A stretch of 64,000 nt of DNA from Actinomycetospora cinnamomea (GCF_003096675.1 NZ_QEKW01000005.1:1-64000), one strand, 5' to 3'. Counted from the first letter of the stretch, positions 7,806 through 16,208 are shown. Made by a program: numbers and translations. The notes: a model not told the origin generated them from the sequence alone.

Positions 7806-8794
7806 GCCGCCTCCATCAGCAGGGCGTGCAGGGCGAGGTCGCGCTCGAGCGGGTAGGGCCAGGCCGTCTCGCCGCGCACCGCGGCACCGAACGCGGCGAG
7901 CTGGCGGGAGAAGGGGCCGGCTTCGGCGTCGAACGCGACGGGTTCGGCCACCCCGGTCACGGCGTCGATCCGCGTGAGCCGGCCGCCGGGGTCCTGGCCG
8001 AGGGTGTCCTCGGCGACGGCCTGGGCGCGGGTCCCGACGACCTCGAGACGCCGGCGGGGCAGCGGGTCCGCGGTGGAGAAGCTGACGTGCTGTGTCAGCA
8101 ACGTGCCGCTCGCCGTGCGGCCGGCCAGCACCGCGCCATCGTCGGGCCGCACGGCGTCGGCCGCCGTCCCGACGTAGTGGTGCACCCGGGTAGCGGTCAG
8201 CGCCACGAGGTCGACGAGGTCCTCGCCGAGGATCCGGCCGGTGAGGTCGACGCCGTGGGGGGCGAGGTCGATCATCGCGCCGCCGCCGGCGCGCGCCGGA
8301 TCCACGCGCCAGTTGTCCCGCCCGCCGGTCGGCGTCGCCCAGTCCGGTGGCAGCCAGCACCCGTAGACGATCCGCACGGTCGTCACGACGCCCAGCTCGC
8401 CGCCGGCGACCATCGCGGCGATCGCCTCGTGCGCGGGGTGGAAGCGCTGGTCGAACGCGGTGCCGGCGAGCAGCCCGGAGGCCGCCGCCACCATCTCCTT
8501 CGCGGTCGCCACGTCGTGGGCCAGCGGCTTCTCGCACAGCACCGGGATGCCGGCGGCCGCGACCGCCGCGACGACGGGCGCGTGCGCGTGGTTGGGCGTG
8601 GCGACGTACACCGCGTCGAGGCCCGGGGCGGCGAGCAGGGCGTCGAGGTCGCCGAACGCCGGCGCGAGCCCCTCCAGCGCCGCCGGGTCGCGGTCGTGGA
8701 CGCCGACCAGGTGGGCGGACGGGTCGGCGGTGACCGCGGGCAGGACGAAGTCGCGCGCCACCCACCCGGCGCCGACGACCCCCCAGCCGGTCAC
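7796..8794 (-). CDS. Gfo/Idh/MocA-family NAD(P)-dependent oxidoreductase
   Basis: 332 residues. GTG 8794 overlaps the upstream TGA in a GTGA junction. The Rossmann fold begins WGVVGAGWVARDFVLPAV (GxGxxA/G fingerprint), with DAVYVATPNHAHAPVVAAV and the family catalytic-lysine motif LCEKPLA at about residues 95-101. The C-terminal domain contains DLAPHGVDLTGRILG, matching the conserved histidine region. Family members oxidise or reduce sugars, inositols and other cyclitols using NAD(P). Next to an inositol-3-phosphate synthase gene, a cyclitol or sugar phosphate substrate is plausible, but this is inference from context. Confidence 0.88.
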   Translation of the reverse strand: MTGWGVVGAGWVARDFVLPAVTADPSAHLVGVHDRDPAALEGLAPAFGDLDALLAAPGLDAVYVATPNHAHAPVVAAVAAAGIPVLCEKPLAHDVATAKEMVAAASGLLAGTAFDQRFHPAHEAIAAMVAGGELGVVTTVRIVYGCWLPPDWATPTGGRDNWRVDPARAGGGAMIDLAPHGVDLTGRILGEDLVDLVALTATRVHHYVGTAADAVRPDDGAVLAGRTASGTLLTQHVSFSTADPLPRRRLEVVGTRAQAVAEDTLGQDPGGRLTRIDAVTGVAEPVAFDAEAGPFSRQLAAFGAAVRGETAWPYPLERDLALHALLMEAACP

Positions 8795-9951
8795 CACGGC
8801 TCCGGCAGGTCGACGAGCAGACGGCGGGCGACCGCGTCGCCGGGCAGCGGGTCGGGCCAGCGCCGGGGCAGGTAGGTCGACGCGCGCGGCCCGTACTCCT
8901 CGCCCCACACGGGGTTGGGCCAGCGCCGCTCGCCGTCGGCGTAGAGCGGGTTGGGACGCAGGTCGGCGCCCGGCGCGGGGTCGAGGAACCCGGGCTCGGG
9001 CACGGCGGCGCCCTCGTCGCGGGCCAGCGCCACGGCCTCGGTGTCGCCGAGATCCCCGGTGTCGGCGGACCGGGGCAGGCGACGCTCCAGGGTGGCCGAG
9101 GTCAGCTCCTCCTCGCCGTACGTGCTCGCCCCGGGCAGCAGTGCGGCCCAGCCCTCGGGCGGGCGCGGGTGACCGGGCCGGCCCGTGGTGTGGCAGTGCG
9201 CGGCGACGACGGCCCCGCCCGCCCCGGCGTGCTCCGCGGCCGTGGCGAGCACGGCGGCAGGGTCGTCGAGGAAGTAGAGGACGTCGTGCACGGCCACGTA
9301 GGCGTCCCCGGCCGGCGACACCGGCCACGGGTGGCCGAGGTCGGCGCAGACGAGGGCGACGTCGTCGCCGACGACGAACCGGCGGGCGAGCCAGAGCTTG
9401 GCGAAGACGACGTCGATGCCGGTCAGGGGTCCCTCGTGGGCCTGCGCGAGGCGGCGCAGCAGGTGCCCGGCCCCGCACGCGAGGTCGAGCACCGGGCGCC
9501 CGGCCGGCGGGTGCGCGGCGGTGAGGGCGAGCACCGCGAGGCCCGACGGGTCGTGGTCGCGGTGCAGGAAGTAGTCGCCCACCCGACCGAGGCCGAGCCC
9601 GGCCACGGCCTCCCGCAGCGTCGTGGCGTCGAGGACGGCGCGCAGCTGCTCGGCCGGCGGCGGGGGCTCGTCCCACCAGTCGTCGTTGTCGGCGAGCAGT
9701 ACGGCCGCGGCGTCCCGCTCCCGACCGTCGTCGAGGGCGGTGAGCGCGGCGTCCCGCACCGCGTCCCGCCCCGCCCGCAGGTACGGGACGCCCGCGAACA
9801 CCGGCCACCGCGTCGTGCCGTCGGTGAGGCTGTGCGGGGTGTCGGCGCGCAGCGCGGCCCCGTTCTCCGGGCTCCGCACGGCGGCAGCGAACGCGCGGTT
9901 CGCTGCTTCTATGCGCGCGAACTCCCCGTTCGCGGCACGCGGCGCGCTCAC
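8791..9951 (-). CDS. Class I SAM-dependent methyltransferase (large, about 386 aa)
   Basis: GTG 9951 overlaps the upstream TGA. The first 140 residues are an extra domain with a DNDDWWDEPPPPAEQ segment. The SAM-binding motif I is VLDLACGAGHLLRRLAQAH (about residues 155-173), followed by GIDVVFAKLWLARRF and a motif-like VHDVLYFLDD. The C-terminus is Trp/Pro-rich (RRWPNPVWGEEYGPRASTYLPRRWP), unusual for small-molecule methyltransferases. It is embedded in the six-gene operon and coupled on both sides, so a role in tailoring the operon's product is likely; the acceptor is unknown. Confidence 0.82.
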   Translation of the reverse strand: MSAPRAANGEFARIEAANRAFAAAVRSPENGAALRADTPHSLTDGTTRWPVFAGVPYLRAGRDAVRDAALTALDDGRERDAAAVLLADNDDWWDEPPPPAEQLRAVLDATTLREAVAGLGLGRVGDYFLHRDHDPSGLAVLALTAAHPPAGRPVLDLACGAGHLLRRLAQAHEGPLTGIDVVFAKLWLARRFVVGDDVALVCADLGHPWPVSPAGDAYVAVHDVLYFLDDPAAVLATAAEHAGAGGAVVAAHCHTTGRPGHPRPPEGWAALLPGASTYGEEELTSATLERRLPRSADTGDLGDTEAVALARDEGAAVPEPGFLDPAPGADLRPNPLYADGERRWPNPVWGEEYGPRASTYLPRRWPDPLPGDAVARRLLVDLPEPW

Positions 9952-10892
9952 GGCAGCAGCCCCGCCGCGTCGAGGACGGCGTTCTGGTGCGCCTGGACCG
10001 GCGAGGCGTGCACGAGCTCGAGGTCGACCAGCGCCTCGCGGGCCGTGAACGCGGCCGCGCGGGCGTGGTGGTGCACCTGCAGGACGCGGTCGAGCACGTC
10101 CGCGGCGTGGAACGTCGCGCCCAGCGGGGTGTGGGCGTCCGCACGCGCCGCGAGCAGGCCGCGGACCCGGTCGGCGAGCGGGCCCGGCAGCGTCGCCAGC
10201 TCCCGCTCGGCCAGCCGGTCCACGACGGCCTCGAGGTGCTCGCCCAGCAGCATCTCGCCGGCGAACCCGGCGTCGGGCATGGCGGCGTTGTGCAGGTGGT
10301 GGGCCAGCCCGAGCAGGAACGCCTCGCCCCGGTCGGCGCCGTGGTCCTCGGCCAGCAACGCCCCGTACACCGCGACCGCCCAGCAGTGCTCGCCGTGGTC
10401 CTCGGGCGGTTCGATGATCAGCCGCGGGCGGCCGGGCGCCGTCGCCCCGGCACGCGGCTGGCGGCACAGCGCGCCGACGAACGCCGGCGGCACGGTGGCC
10501 GTCGTCCCCGGGTCGGGCGCGGCGTGCAGGCGCTCCAGCGTCGTCGGGTGCAGCACGCCCGCGGCGACCTCGTCGATCGCCCGGTCCCGCACGGCGCGGG
10601 CCTCGTCGGCGGTCAGGCCCGCGAGCGCCAGGACGCCGGCGTCGATCCCCGCCAGCCGGGCGCCGGCCACGGCCGCCGCGGTCTCGGCGTCGGCGACCGA
10701 CACGGGGTCGGCCCCCTCGACGAGGGCCGCCCACGCGCGGACGAACGCCCGGGCGGCCATCGAGTCCTCGGCGTCCGCGGTCCGGACCCGCTTGAGGTCG
10801 CCGACCTCGCGCAGCAGGCCCGGGACCGCGGCGTAGCGCCCCGAGGGTCCCGACGGCGCGGGCAGGACGCCGCTCGACGCCCCGGCTGTCAC
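9948..10892 (-). CDS. HD-superfamily-like protein, possible metal-dependent enzyme
   Basis: 314 residues from GTG 10892 (GTGA overlap). The core has GEHCWAVAVYGALLAEDHG, then LLGLAHHLHNAAMPDAGF, and near the C-terminus FHAADVLDRVLQVHHHAR. This spacing of H, HH/HN and a late A-D-x-L-D-R-V motif resembles HD-domain proteins, although the usual HD doublet reads HH/HN. Most HD proteins are phosphohydrolases, but some are diiron oxygenases, including myo-inositol oxygenase. Coupling to inositol-3-phosphate synthase makes an oxygenase or phosphatase acting on a cyclitol conceivable. The fold assignment is moderate and the reaction unknown. Confidence 0.6.
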   Translation of the reverse strand: MTAGASSGVLPAPSGPSGRYAAVPGLLREVGDLKRVRTADAEDSMAARAFVRAWAALVEGADPVSVADAETAAAVAGARLAGIDAGVLALAGLTADEARAVRDRAIDEVAAGVLHPTTLERLHAAPDPGTTATVPPAFVGALCRQPRAGATAPGRPRLIIEPPEDHGEHCWAVAVYGALLAEDHGADRGEAFLLGLAHHLHNAAMPDAGFAGEMLLGEHLEAVVDRLAERELATLPGPLADRVRGLLAARADAHTPLGATFHAADVLDRVLQVHHHARAAAFTAREALVDLELVHASPVQAHQNAVLDAAGLLP

Positions 10893-12073
10893 GGGGCGCC
10901 CGCGCCGATCCACTCCCGCAGCACCTTCTCCTGCACGTGCAGGGCGTGCTCGGGACGCGAGCCGTCGCGGGTCACCGGTGCCTTGAAGAAGTAGCCCAGC
11001 TGCTCCTGGGCGCCGCCCTCGCCGCGGCGCTGCGCCTCGACGACGAGCCGGACGAGCTCGAGCACCAGCGGCGCGGCGAGCACCGAGTCGCGGCACATGA
11101 AGTCGACCTTGACCTGCATCTTCTGGCCGAGGAAGCCGACCAGGTCGATGTTGTCCCAGGCCTCCTTCTCGTCGCCGCGTGGGCGGTAGTAGTCGATCCG
11201 CACGACGTGGTCGTCGACCTTGTAGCCGAGGATGTCGTCGAGCACCGAGCCCTTGGTGTTGACCTTGCTGGACAGCGACGCCGGGTCGTCGAGGATCTCG
11301 CCGTCGCGGTTGCCGAGGATGTTGGTGGAGTACCAGCCGTCGACGGTCAGGGCACGCGAGCGGAACGCCGGCGCCAGCACGGTCTTCATCATCGTCTGGC
11401 CGGTCTTGCCGTCCTTGCCGGCGACCGGGACGCCGCGCGCCACCGCGAGCTCCTGCAGGGCGGGCACGTCGGCCGCCGCGCTCGGTGTGAAGTTGATGTA
11501 CGGGCAGCCCTCGGTGATCGCCGCGTAGGCGTAGACCATGCCCGGGGTGATCGCGGCGTCGTCGACGTCCAGGGCCTTCTCGAAACCCTCGACCGTGGCC
11601 AGGGCCGGCAGCGTCAGGTTCGGCCAGCGCTCGGTGGAGGCCAGGTTCACGACGACGAGGTGATCGAGGTCCTGCTCGACGCGGAACCGCCGCAGGTCCT
11701 CGGCGATGTGGGCGACCCGGTCGCGCAGCGCGGCGACGGCGACGAGGTTGTTGCCGCGGGCGTTGCGGCAGTACTCGGGGTCGGCGACGGCGGGCCACGG
11801 CTCGATGCCGGCGAGCGCCGGGCCAACGACCTCGATCTGCCGCGGGTCGAGCACGCGGTGCCCGTGGGCGGCCTTGGCGAGGTCGTCGCCGTCGACGTCC
11901 CAACCGGCGAACACCATCGACGTGTAGGGCACCAGGCCCTCGGCGTCGGCGAAGGGCAGACCGTCCCGCCCCATGGCGCCGAGCTTCATCATCTCGACGC
12001 CCGCCACCGCGGTGGTGGCGACCGCGCCACCGAGCCCGACGATGGCCACTCCCGTGCGTGCTGCTCCGGCCAC
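10889..12073 (-). CDS. Inositol-3-phosphate synthase family protein
   Basis: 394 residues from GTG 12073, with GAGGAGGACCGC upstream. The NAD-binding N-terminus is TGVAIVGLGGAVATTAVAG; family blocks are YCRNARGNNLVAV, LVVVNLASTE, GCPYINFTPS, VPVAGKDGKTGQTMMKTV and NILGNRDGEIL, all matching myo-inositol-1-phosphate synthases, with the conserved Lys/Asp-rich catalytic motif intact. The enzyme converts glucose-6-phosphate to inositol-3-phosphate using NAD. In actinobacteria inositol feeds mycothiol and phosphatidylinositol, but here the gene heads an operon with tailoring enzymes and YcaO, so it may be a dedicated paralogue making a cyclitol precursor. First gene of the operon. Confidence 0.88.
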   Translation of the reverse strand: MAGAARTGVAIVGLGGAVATTAVAGVEMMKLGAMGRDGLPFADAEGLVPYTSMVFAGWDVDGDDLAKAAHGHRVLDPRQIEVVGPALAGIEPWPAVADPEYCRNARGNNLVAVAALRDRVAHIAEDLRRFRVEQDLDHLVVVNLASTERWPNLTLPALATVEGFEKALDVDDAAITPGMVYAYAAITEGCPYINFTPSAAADVPALQELAVARGVPVAGKDGKTGQTMMKTVLAPAFRSRALTVDGWYSTNILGNRDGEILDDPASLSSKVNTKGSVLDDILGYKVDDHVVRIDYYRPRGDEKEAWDNIDLVGFLGQKMQVKVDFMCRDSVLAAPLVLELVRLVVEAQRRGEGGAQEQLGYFFKAPVTRDGSRPEHALHVQEKVLREWIGAGAP

Positions 12074-12312
12074 GCGGTCCTCCTCGACCCTGAGCCTCCA
12101 GGTCCGATCGGACCCCCGCCGAGGTACCAACGGTCGTGCGCGGTCGAAACGGTGATTCGGCGACGAGCGGTGCGGCCCGCCCGGTGCTCGGGGTCCCGAG
12201 GGGCACCCCGGGAAACGCCGGGGTCGGGCACGGAAGCCGCCGGCCGGACGTTGGGGGAGTGTCGGGAGCGAGGACCCCGGGAACGGCCCGGGGCACACGG
12301 AACGGAGGCGTC
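12074..12312. promoter_or_regulatory. Divergent intergenic region between the inositol operon and pspC
   Basis: 239 bp without a gene, between two divergent starts, so promoters for both sides should lie here. The GAGGAGGAC box at its left end serves the minus-strand gene and CGGAGG at 12303-12308 serves the plus-strand gene. I could not identify convincing -35/-10 pairs or operator palindromes. Confidence 0.4.
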
Positions 12313-12495
12313 ATGGCCACGCTGACCAGGCCACAGCACAACAAGGTGATCGCGGGTGTGTGCGCGGGACTGGCGGAGCGCTTCGGGATGTCGGCCGGGG
12401 TCGTGCGCCTGCTGTTCGTGCTGTCGTGCCTGCTGCCGGGCCCGCAGTTCGTGATCTACATCGCGCTGTGGGTGATCATGCCGAAGGCGTGGTGA
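12313..12495 (+). CDS. PspC-domain small membrane protein
   Basis: 60 residues from ATG 12313, preceded by CGGAGGCGTC. It is a complete stand-alone PspC domain: a basic N-terminus (LTRPQHNKVIAGVCAGLAER), GMSAGVVRLLFVLS, then a hydrophobic segment (LLPGPQFVIYIALWVIMP) forming one or two membrane passes. PspC proteins belong to the phage-shock envelope-stress response. Its neighbour is an SPFH protein, another membrane-microdomain component. No PspA homologue is visible here. Confidence 0.9.
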   Translation: MATLTRPQHNKVIAGVCAGLAERFGMSAGVVRLLFVLSCLLPGPQFVIYIALWVIMPKAW

Positions 12496-12589
12496 TTCAG
12501 CCCGCTCTCAGCTCCCGGTCAGGTGCCCACCAGGCGCCGATCAGGCACGGCGAGGATGGTGGACACCGACTCACCGAGAGGAGTCGGAC

Positions 12590-13540
12590 ATGGAAGCGTT
12601 CCTGATCGTCCTCGTCGTGATCGGGCTCCTGGCGCTGATCACGGGGGGATCCGCGATCCACGCCGTCCAGCAGTACCAGCGCGGGATCGTGCTGCGCTTC
12701 GGCCGGCTGCTGCCCGCCGTGCGCCAGCCCGGGCTGCGGGTGATCATCCCGTTCGTCGACCGGATGCGGAAGGTGCCGATCCAGACCACCGTCCTCGACG
12801 TGCCGTCCCAGAACGCGATCACGAAGGACAACGTGACGATCGGAGTCGACGCCGTCGTCTACTTCCGCGTCGACGACCCCGTCCGCGCGGTGATCAACGT
12901 GGACGACTACCTGCGCGCCACGTCCCAGGTCGCCCAGACGTCGCTGCGGTCGGTCATCGGCCGCGCCGACCTGGACACGCTGCTGTCCGATCGCGAGGCG
13001 ATCAACAGCGAGCTCAAGGCGGTCATCGACGCGCCGACCGAGGACTGGGGCGTGAGCATCGACCGCGTGGAGATCAAGGACATCGCGCTGCCCGAGGGCA
13101 TGCGGCGCTCGATGTCGCGCCAGGCCGAGGCCGAGCGCGATCGGCGGGCCCGCGTGATCTCGGCCGAGGGCGAGCTCGAGGCGTCGGAGAAGCTCACCCA
13201 GGCCTCCGAGCGCATGAGCGCCGCCCCCGGGGCGCTGCAGCTGCGCCTGCTGCAGACCGTCTCCGACGTGGCGTCGGACAAGAACTCCACGCTGGTCATG
13301 CCGATGCCGGTGGAGCTGCTGCGCTTCTTCGAGAACGCGACCGGGACGGCGACGGGGACCGCGAGCACGCCGGGCGTGACCGGTCAGGGCACGGGTCAGG
13401 GTGCAGCGACCGACCCCGAGGCCGCGCGTCGCGCGATCGAGGCGGCCGCCGAGCCGCTCGCCCGCGACGGCGCCGAGCCGTTCACGGACGACGAGGCGGA
13501 CGAGCCGGTCACCAGAGGTGACCGGGCAGGTCGCGGGTGA
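12590..13540 (+). CDS. SPFH/band 7 (stomatin-like) membrane protein
   Basis: 316 residues from ATG 12590, with GAGAGGAGTC upstream. An N-terminal membrane segment (FLIVLVVIGLLALI) is followed by the SPFH domain (VQQYQRGIVLRFGRLLP … VPIQTTVLDVPSQNAITKDNV … VYFRVDDP … LRSVIGRADLDTLLSDREAIN). A coiled-coil (residues about 180-225) and a stomatin-type LQLRLLQTVSDVASDKNSTLVMP region come next. The last 60 residues are Gly/Thr- then Asp/Glu-rich and probably disordered. Stomatins organise membrane microdomains and protease complexes; no NfeD partner is adjacent. Its 3-prime end overlaps the convergent DUF1707 gene by 32 bp. Confidence 0.92.
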   Translation: MEAFLIVLVVIGLLALITGGSAIHAVQQYQRGIVLRFGRLLPAVRQPGLRVIIPFVDRMRKVPIQTTVLDVPSQNAITKDNVTIGVDAVVYFRVDDPVRAVINVDDYLRATSQVAQTSLRSVIGRADLDTLLSDREAINSELKAVIDAPTEDWGVSIDRVEIKDIALPEGMRRSMSRQAEAERDRRARVISAEGELEASEKLTQASERMSAAPGALQLRLLQTVSDVASDKNSTLVMPMPVELLRFFENATGTATGTASTPGVTGQGTGQGAATDPEAARRAIEAAAEPLARDGAEPFTDDEADEPVTRGDRAGRG

Positions 13541-13694
13541 GGTCGGAGAGCTCGCCACGGGTCGTCGCGGCGTAGGCCGCGGCGACCCGTTGGTCGAATT
13601 CCTCGACGCTCAGCCGGCCGTTGCCGACGGCCCGCTGCAACCGTTCCACGGTGAGCTCGCGCTCGGAGTCCGAGGCCCGTACGTCGCGCTGCAC
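13509..13694 (-). CDS. DUF1707 (SHOCT-like) small protein
   Basis: 61 residues from GTG 13694. It is almost entirely a DUF1707 domain: VRASDSERELTVERLQRAVGNGRLSVEEFDQRVAAAYAATTRGELSDLTRDLP. The domain is very common in actinobacteria, usually attached to membrane segments or, as here, stand-alone with a Trp-containing tail (GHLW). Its function is unknown; it is thought to mediate oligomerisation or membrane-proximal interactions. The gene lies 8 bp downstream of the glutaminase stop on the same strand and converges on the SPFH gene. Confidence 0.85.
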   Translation of the reverse strand: MQRDVRASDSERELTVERLQRAVGNGRLSVEEFDQRVAAAYAATTRGELSDLTRDLPGHLW

Positions 13695-13701
13695 GACCCC
13701 A

Positions 13702-14730
13702 TCATGCCCGGGTCGGGGTCGAGCTCGGCTCCGCTGCGTCTCCCGCGGGCGTGGGCTGGGCGAGCCGGCCGAGGATGGCGTCCTGCGGGTCGGCGAACAC
13801 GTGCAGGCCGAAGACGGCCGACATCTCGCGGCACAGGGCCACCCCGCGCACCGAGTTGCCGTGCACGTCCAGGCCGGGGGAGTACACGCCGAACCCGAAG
13901 TACCGGGGCAGCACGAAGACGATGTCGCCGGACACGCCGCTCTTGGCCGGGATGCCGACCTCGCTGGCCCATTGACCCGCCGCGTCGTACATCCCGCAGG
14001 TCATCATGACGCTGACGATGTCGCGCACGTGCTCGCGCGCGACGGCCCGCTCCCCGGTGAGCGGGTTGACCCCGCCGTTCGCGAGCGTGGCGCCCATGAC
14101 GCTGAGGTCGGCGGCGTTCACCGTGATCGAGCACGCGGACAGGTAGGTCTCGACGACCTCGTCGATGTCGCCGTCGATCATGCCGAGCGAGCGCATGATG
14201 TAGCAGAGCCCGAGGTTGCGGTCGTTGCTGCGCAGCTGCTGGCGCAGGATCCGCTGGTCGACGGCCAGTTCCGGGTTGCCGGAGTACGCGCGGTAGCACG
14301 CGAGGATGCGGTCGACCTTCTCGTCGACGTCCCGGCCCGCGACGAGGTTCGCCGCCACCAGCGCGCCCGCATTGATCATCGGGTTGTGGGGCCGGTGGTT
14401 CGCCTCGTCGAAGGTGATCGAGTTGAAGGGGTCGCCGGAGGGCTCGACGCCGACGCGGCGCAGGACCTCCGCCGTGCCGTTGTCCTCCAGCGCGAGCCCG
14501 TAGGTGAAGACCTTGGACACCGAGTGCAGCGGGAAGCGCACCGAGCAGTCGCCGGCCTGCCACTGCGTGCCGTCGACGTTGGTCCCGGCGAGCCCGAAGT
14601 GGTGCCGCTCGTCGTCCGGCGCGTCCGGTGGGTAGTAGCCGACGACCTGGTCCTCGCCGAACGTCCGGTACTTCGCGTGGAGCTCGTCGAGCTGCCGCCG
14701 GACGAGCGCCTCCTCCTCCTTGTCGACCAT
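13702..14730 (-). CDS. glsA: Glutaminase A (first of a tandem pair)
   Basis: 342 residues from ATG 14730 (ATG 14739 also possible). Complete serine-dependent glutaminase: FPLHSVSKVFTYGLALE holds the S-x-x-K catalytic pair, followed by GVEPSGDPFNS, NPMINAGAL, NDRNLGLCYIMRS, CSITVNAADLSVMGATLANGGVNPLTG, MMTCGMYDAAG and GIPAKSGVSGDI. The enzyme hydrolyses glutamine to glutamate and ammonia in the cytosol. A paralogue lies 36-46 bp upstream, so the pair arose by tandem duplication. The unconserved C-terminal tail is Pro/Thr-rich. Confidence 0.93.
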   Translation of the reverse strand: MVDKEEEALVRRQLDELHAKYRTFGEDQVVGYYPPDAPDDERHHFGLAGTNVDGTQWQAGDCSVRFPLHSVSKVFTYGLALEDNGTAEVLRRVGVEPSGDPFNSITFDEANHRPHNPMINAGALVAANLVAGRDVDEKVDRILACYRAYSGNPELAVDQRILRQQLRSNDRNLGLCYIMRSLGMIDGDIDEVVETYLSACSITVNAADLSVMGATLANGGVNPLTGERAVAREHVRDIVSVMMTCGMYDAAGQWASEVGIPAKSGVSGDIVFVLPRYFGFGVYSPGLDVHGNSVRGVALCREMSAVFGLHVFADPQDAILGRLAQPTPAGDAAEPSSTPTRA

Positions 14731-14775
14731 GATCGGCATTCTGCCGTGGCCACCCGCCGTGGGGGAGTCCCGCCG

Positions 14776-15774
14776 TCAGGCCCGCGTCAACCGGGGCCCT
14801 CCGGTGCGGCCGAGGCGCCCGAAGCGGGTCTGGTCGGGGGTGGCGAACATGTGCAGCCCGTAACGGTCGGACAGCTCGCGGAACACCGCCTGGCCGCGCA
14901 CCGAGTTGCCGTGGGCGTCGAGGCCCGGCGAGAACGTCGCGAGCCCGAGGCGGCCCGGCATGACGGCGACGATCCCGCCGGACACGCCGCTCTTGGCGGG
15001 GATGCCGACGTCGGTGGTCCACTCGCCGACGGCGTCGTACATGCCGCAGGTCATCATCACGCTGACGACGTCGCGGACGTGCCCGGCGTCGAGGGCCCGC
15101 TCGCCGGTCAGCGGGTTGACCCCGCCGTTCGCCAGGGTCGCGCCGAGCACCGAGAGCTCGCAGGTGGTGACCCGCACCGAGCACATCGACAGGTACACCG
15201 CGAGGTTGTCCTCGATGTCGCCGGTGATCATGCCGAGCGAGCGCATGAGGTAGCTGATCGCGAGGTTGCGGTCGGCCGAGGCCAGCTGGTCGGCGAGGAG
15301 GTCGGTATCCACGACGAGGTCGGGCACGCCGGTGAACGCGCGCAGCCGCGCCAGGATCCGGCCGACCTTCTCGTCGAGCGTGTCGCCGTGCACGAGGTAC
15401 GCGGCGACGAGGGCGCCCGCGTTGATCATCGGGTTGTGCGGGCGCTGGTGCTCGTCGTCGAAGGCGATGGCGTTGAAAGGGTCGCCCGAGGGCTCGACGC
15501 CGACGTGGCGCAGCGTCGTCTCCCGCCCGTTGTCCTCGAGGGCGAGCGCGTAGGTGACGACCTTCGAGATGGACTGCAACGGGAAGCGGTGCTCGCAGTC
15601 GCCGACGGTCCACTGGGTGCCGTCGACCGCGGTGCCGGCCAGGCCGAAGATGTCCTCCTCGTCCTGGGCGGCGGGCAGCGCGATCGAGACGATGTCCTCG
15701 TCGTGCTGGTCGGCGTGATGGTCGTGCAGCTGCTCGAGCTGCTCCTGGACCAGGGCCTCCTCCGCGTCGCTCAC
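14776..15774 (-). CDS. glsA: Glutaminase A paralogue (second of a tandem pair)
   Basis: 332 residues from GTG 15774 (GTG 15777 is one codon earlier). All glutaminase blocks are kept: FPLQSISKVVTYALALE with the S-x-x-K pair, GVEPSGDPFNA, NPMINAGAL, ADRNLAISYLMRS, CSVRVTTCELSVLGATLANGGVNPLTG, and GIPAKSGVSGGI. The N-terminal 40 residues are His/Asp/Gln-rich (HDHHADQHDEDIV) and differ from the first copy, so the two may differ in regulation or partner. Divergence over most of the length shows an old duplication rather than a recent one. Confidence 0.93.
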   Translation of the reverse strand: MSDAEEALVQEQLEQLHDHHADQHDEDIVSIALPAAQDEEDIFGLAGTAVDGTQWTVGDCEHRFPLQSISKVVTYALALEDNGRETTLRHVGVEPSGDPFNAIAFDDEHQRPHNPMINAGALVAAYLVHGDTLDEKVGRILARLRAFTGVPDLVVDTDLLADQLASADRNLAISYLMRSLGMITGDIEDNLAVYLSMCSVRVTTCELSVLGATLANGGVNPLTGERALDAGHVRDVVSVMMTCGMYDAVGEWTTDVGIPAKSGVSGGIVAVMPGRLGLATFSPGLDAHGNSVRGQAVFRELSDRYGLHMFATPDQTRFGRLGRTGGPRLTRA

Positions 15775-15829
15775 CACGAGCGCGGATTGTCCATCCCGGC
15801 GGATCGGTTGTGCGTGACGGGGCTCGGAT

Positions 15830-15854
15830 CCTCGTCAGCGTCCGGACGACGAGG
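15830..15854 (-). terminator. Stem-loop downstream of the DUF4235 gene
   Basis: CCTCGTC (15830-15836) and GACGAGG (15848-15854) form a 7-bp stem with an 11-nt loop, just past the stop of the last gene in the holin/DUF3618/DUF4235 operon. No T-run follows, which is normal for high-GC actinobacterial terminators. The role is inferred from position. Confidence 0.35.
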
Positions 15855-15866
15855 GTCGTGCCGGGC

Positions 15867-16208
15867 TCAGTTGCCGGGCCACTCCCCGCTCCACCGCTCG
15901 AACGCCAGGGCGCCGGCGCGGTCGATGACGACCCTCACCACCGCGAAGATGGCTCCCTGCAGGCCCGCGGCGAGCAGGATCGTCTTGAGGTCGGTGCCGC
16001 TGTCCAGGGCGTCGGGGGGTTCGGGTGGCGCCGGGTGGGGAGCGACCCGCTGCCAGATCTTCGTGAAGATCATGTTGGCGATCAGGCCACCGAGCAGCGA
16101 GGCCACCATCCCGACCGGACGGTAGAGGACCTTCGCGCTGGTGCTGGTCGGTCCCGTGTCGTGCCGGCCCCTCTGGGCCTGCTGGGCCTGCTTGGTCTGC
16201 TGTGTCAT
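15867..16208 (-). CDS. DUF4235 membrane protein
   Basis: 113 residues from ATG 16208, overlapping the upstream DUF3618 stop (ATGA). A Gln-rich N-terminus is followed by KVLYRPVGMVASLLGGLIANMIFTKIW, the DUF4235 signature and first membrane helix. A Pro-rich linker leads to a second hydrophobic helix (TILLAAGLQGAIFAVVRVVIDR). DUF4235 proteins are small actinobacterial membrane proteins of unknown function, typically found with DUF3618 and phage-holin-like proteins, as here. Confidence 0.88.
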   Translation of the reverse strand: MTQQTKQAQQAQRGRHDTGPTSTSAKVLYRPVGMVASLLGGLIANMIFTKIWQRVAPHPAPPEPPDALDSGTDLKTILLAAGLQGAIFAVVRVVIDRAGALAFERWSGEWPGN

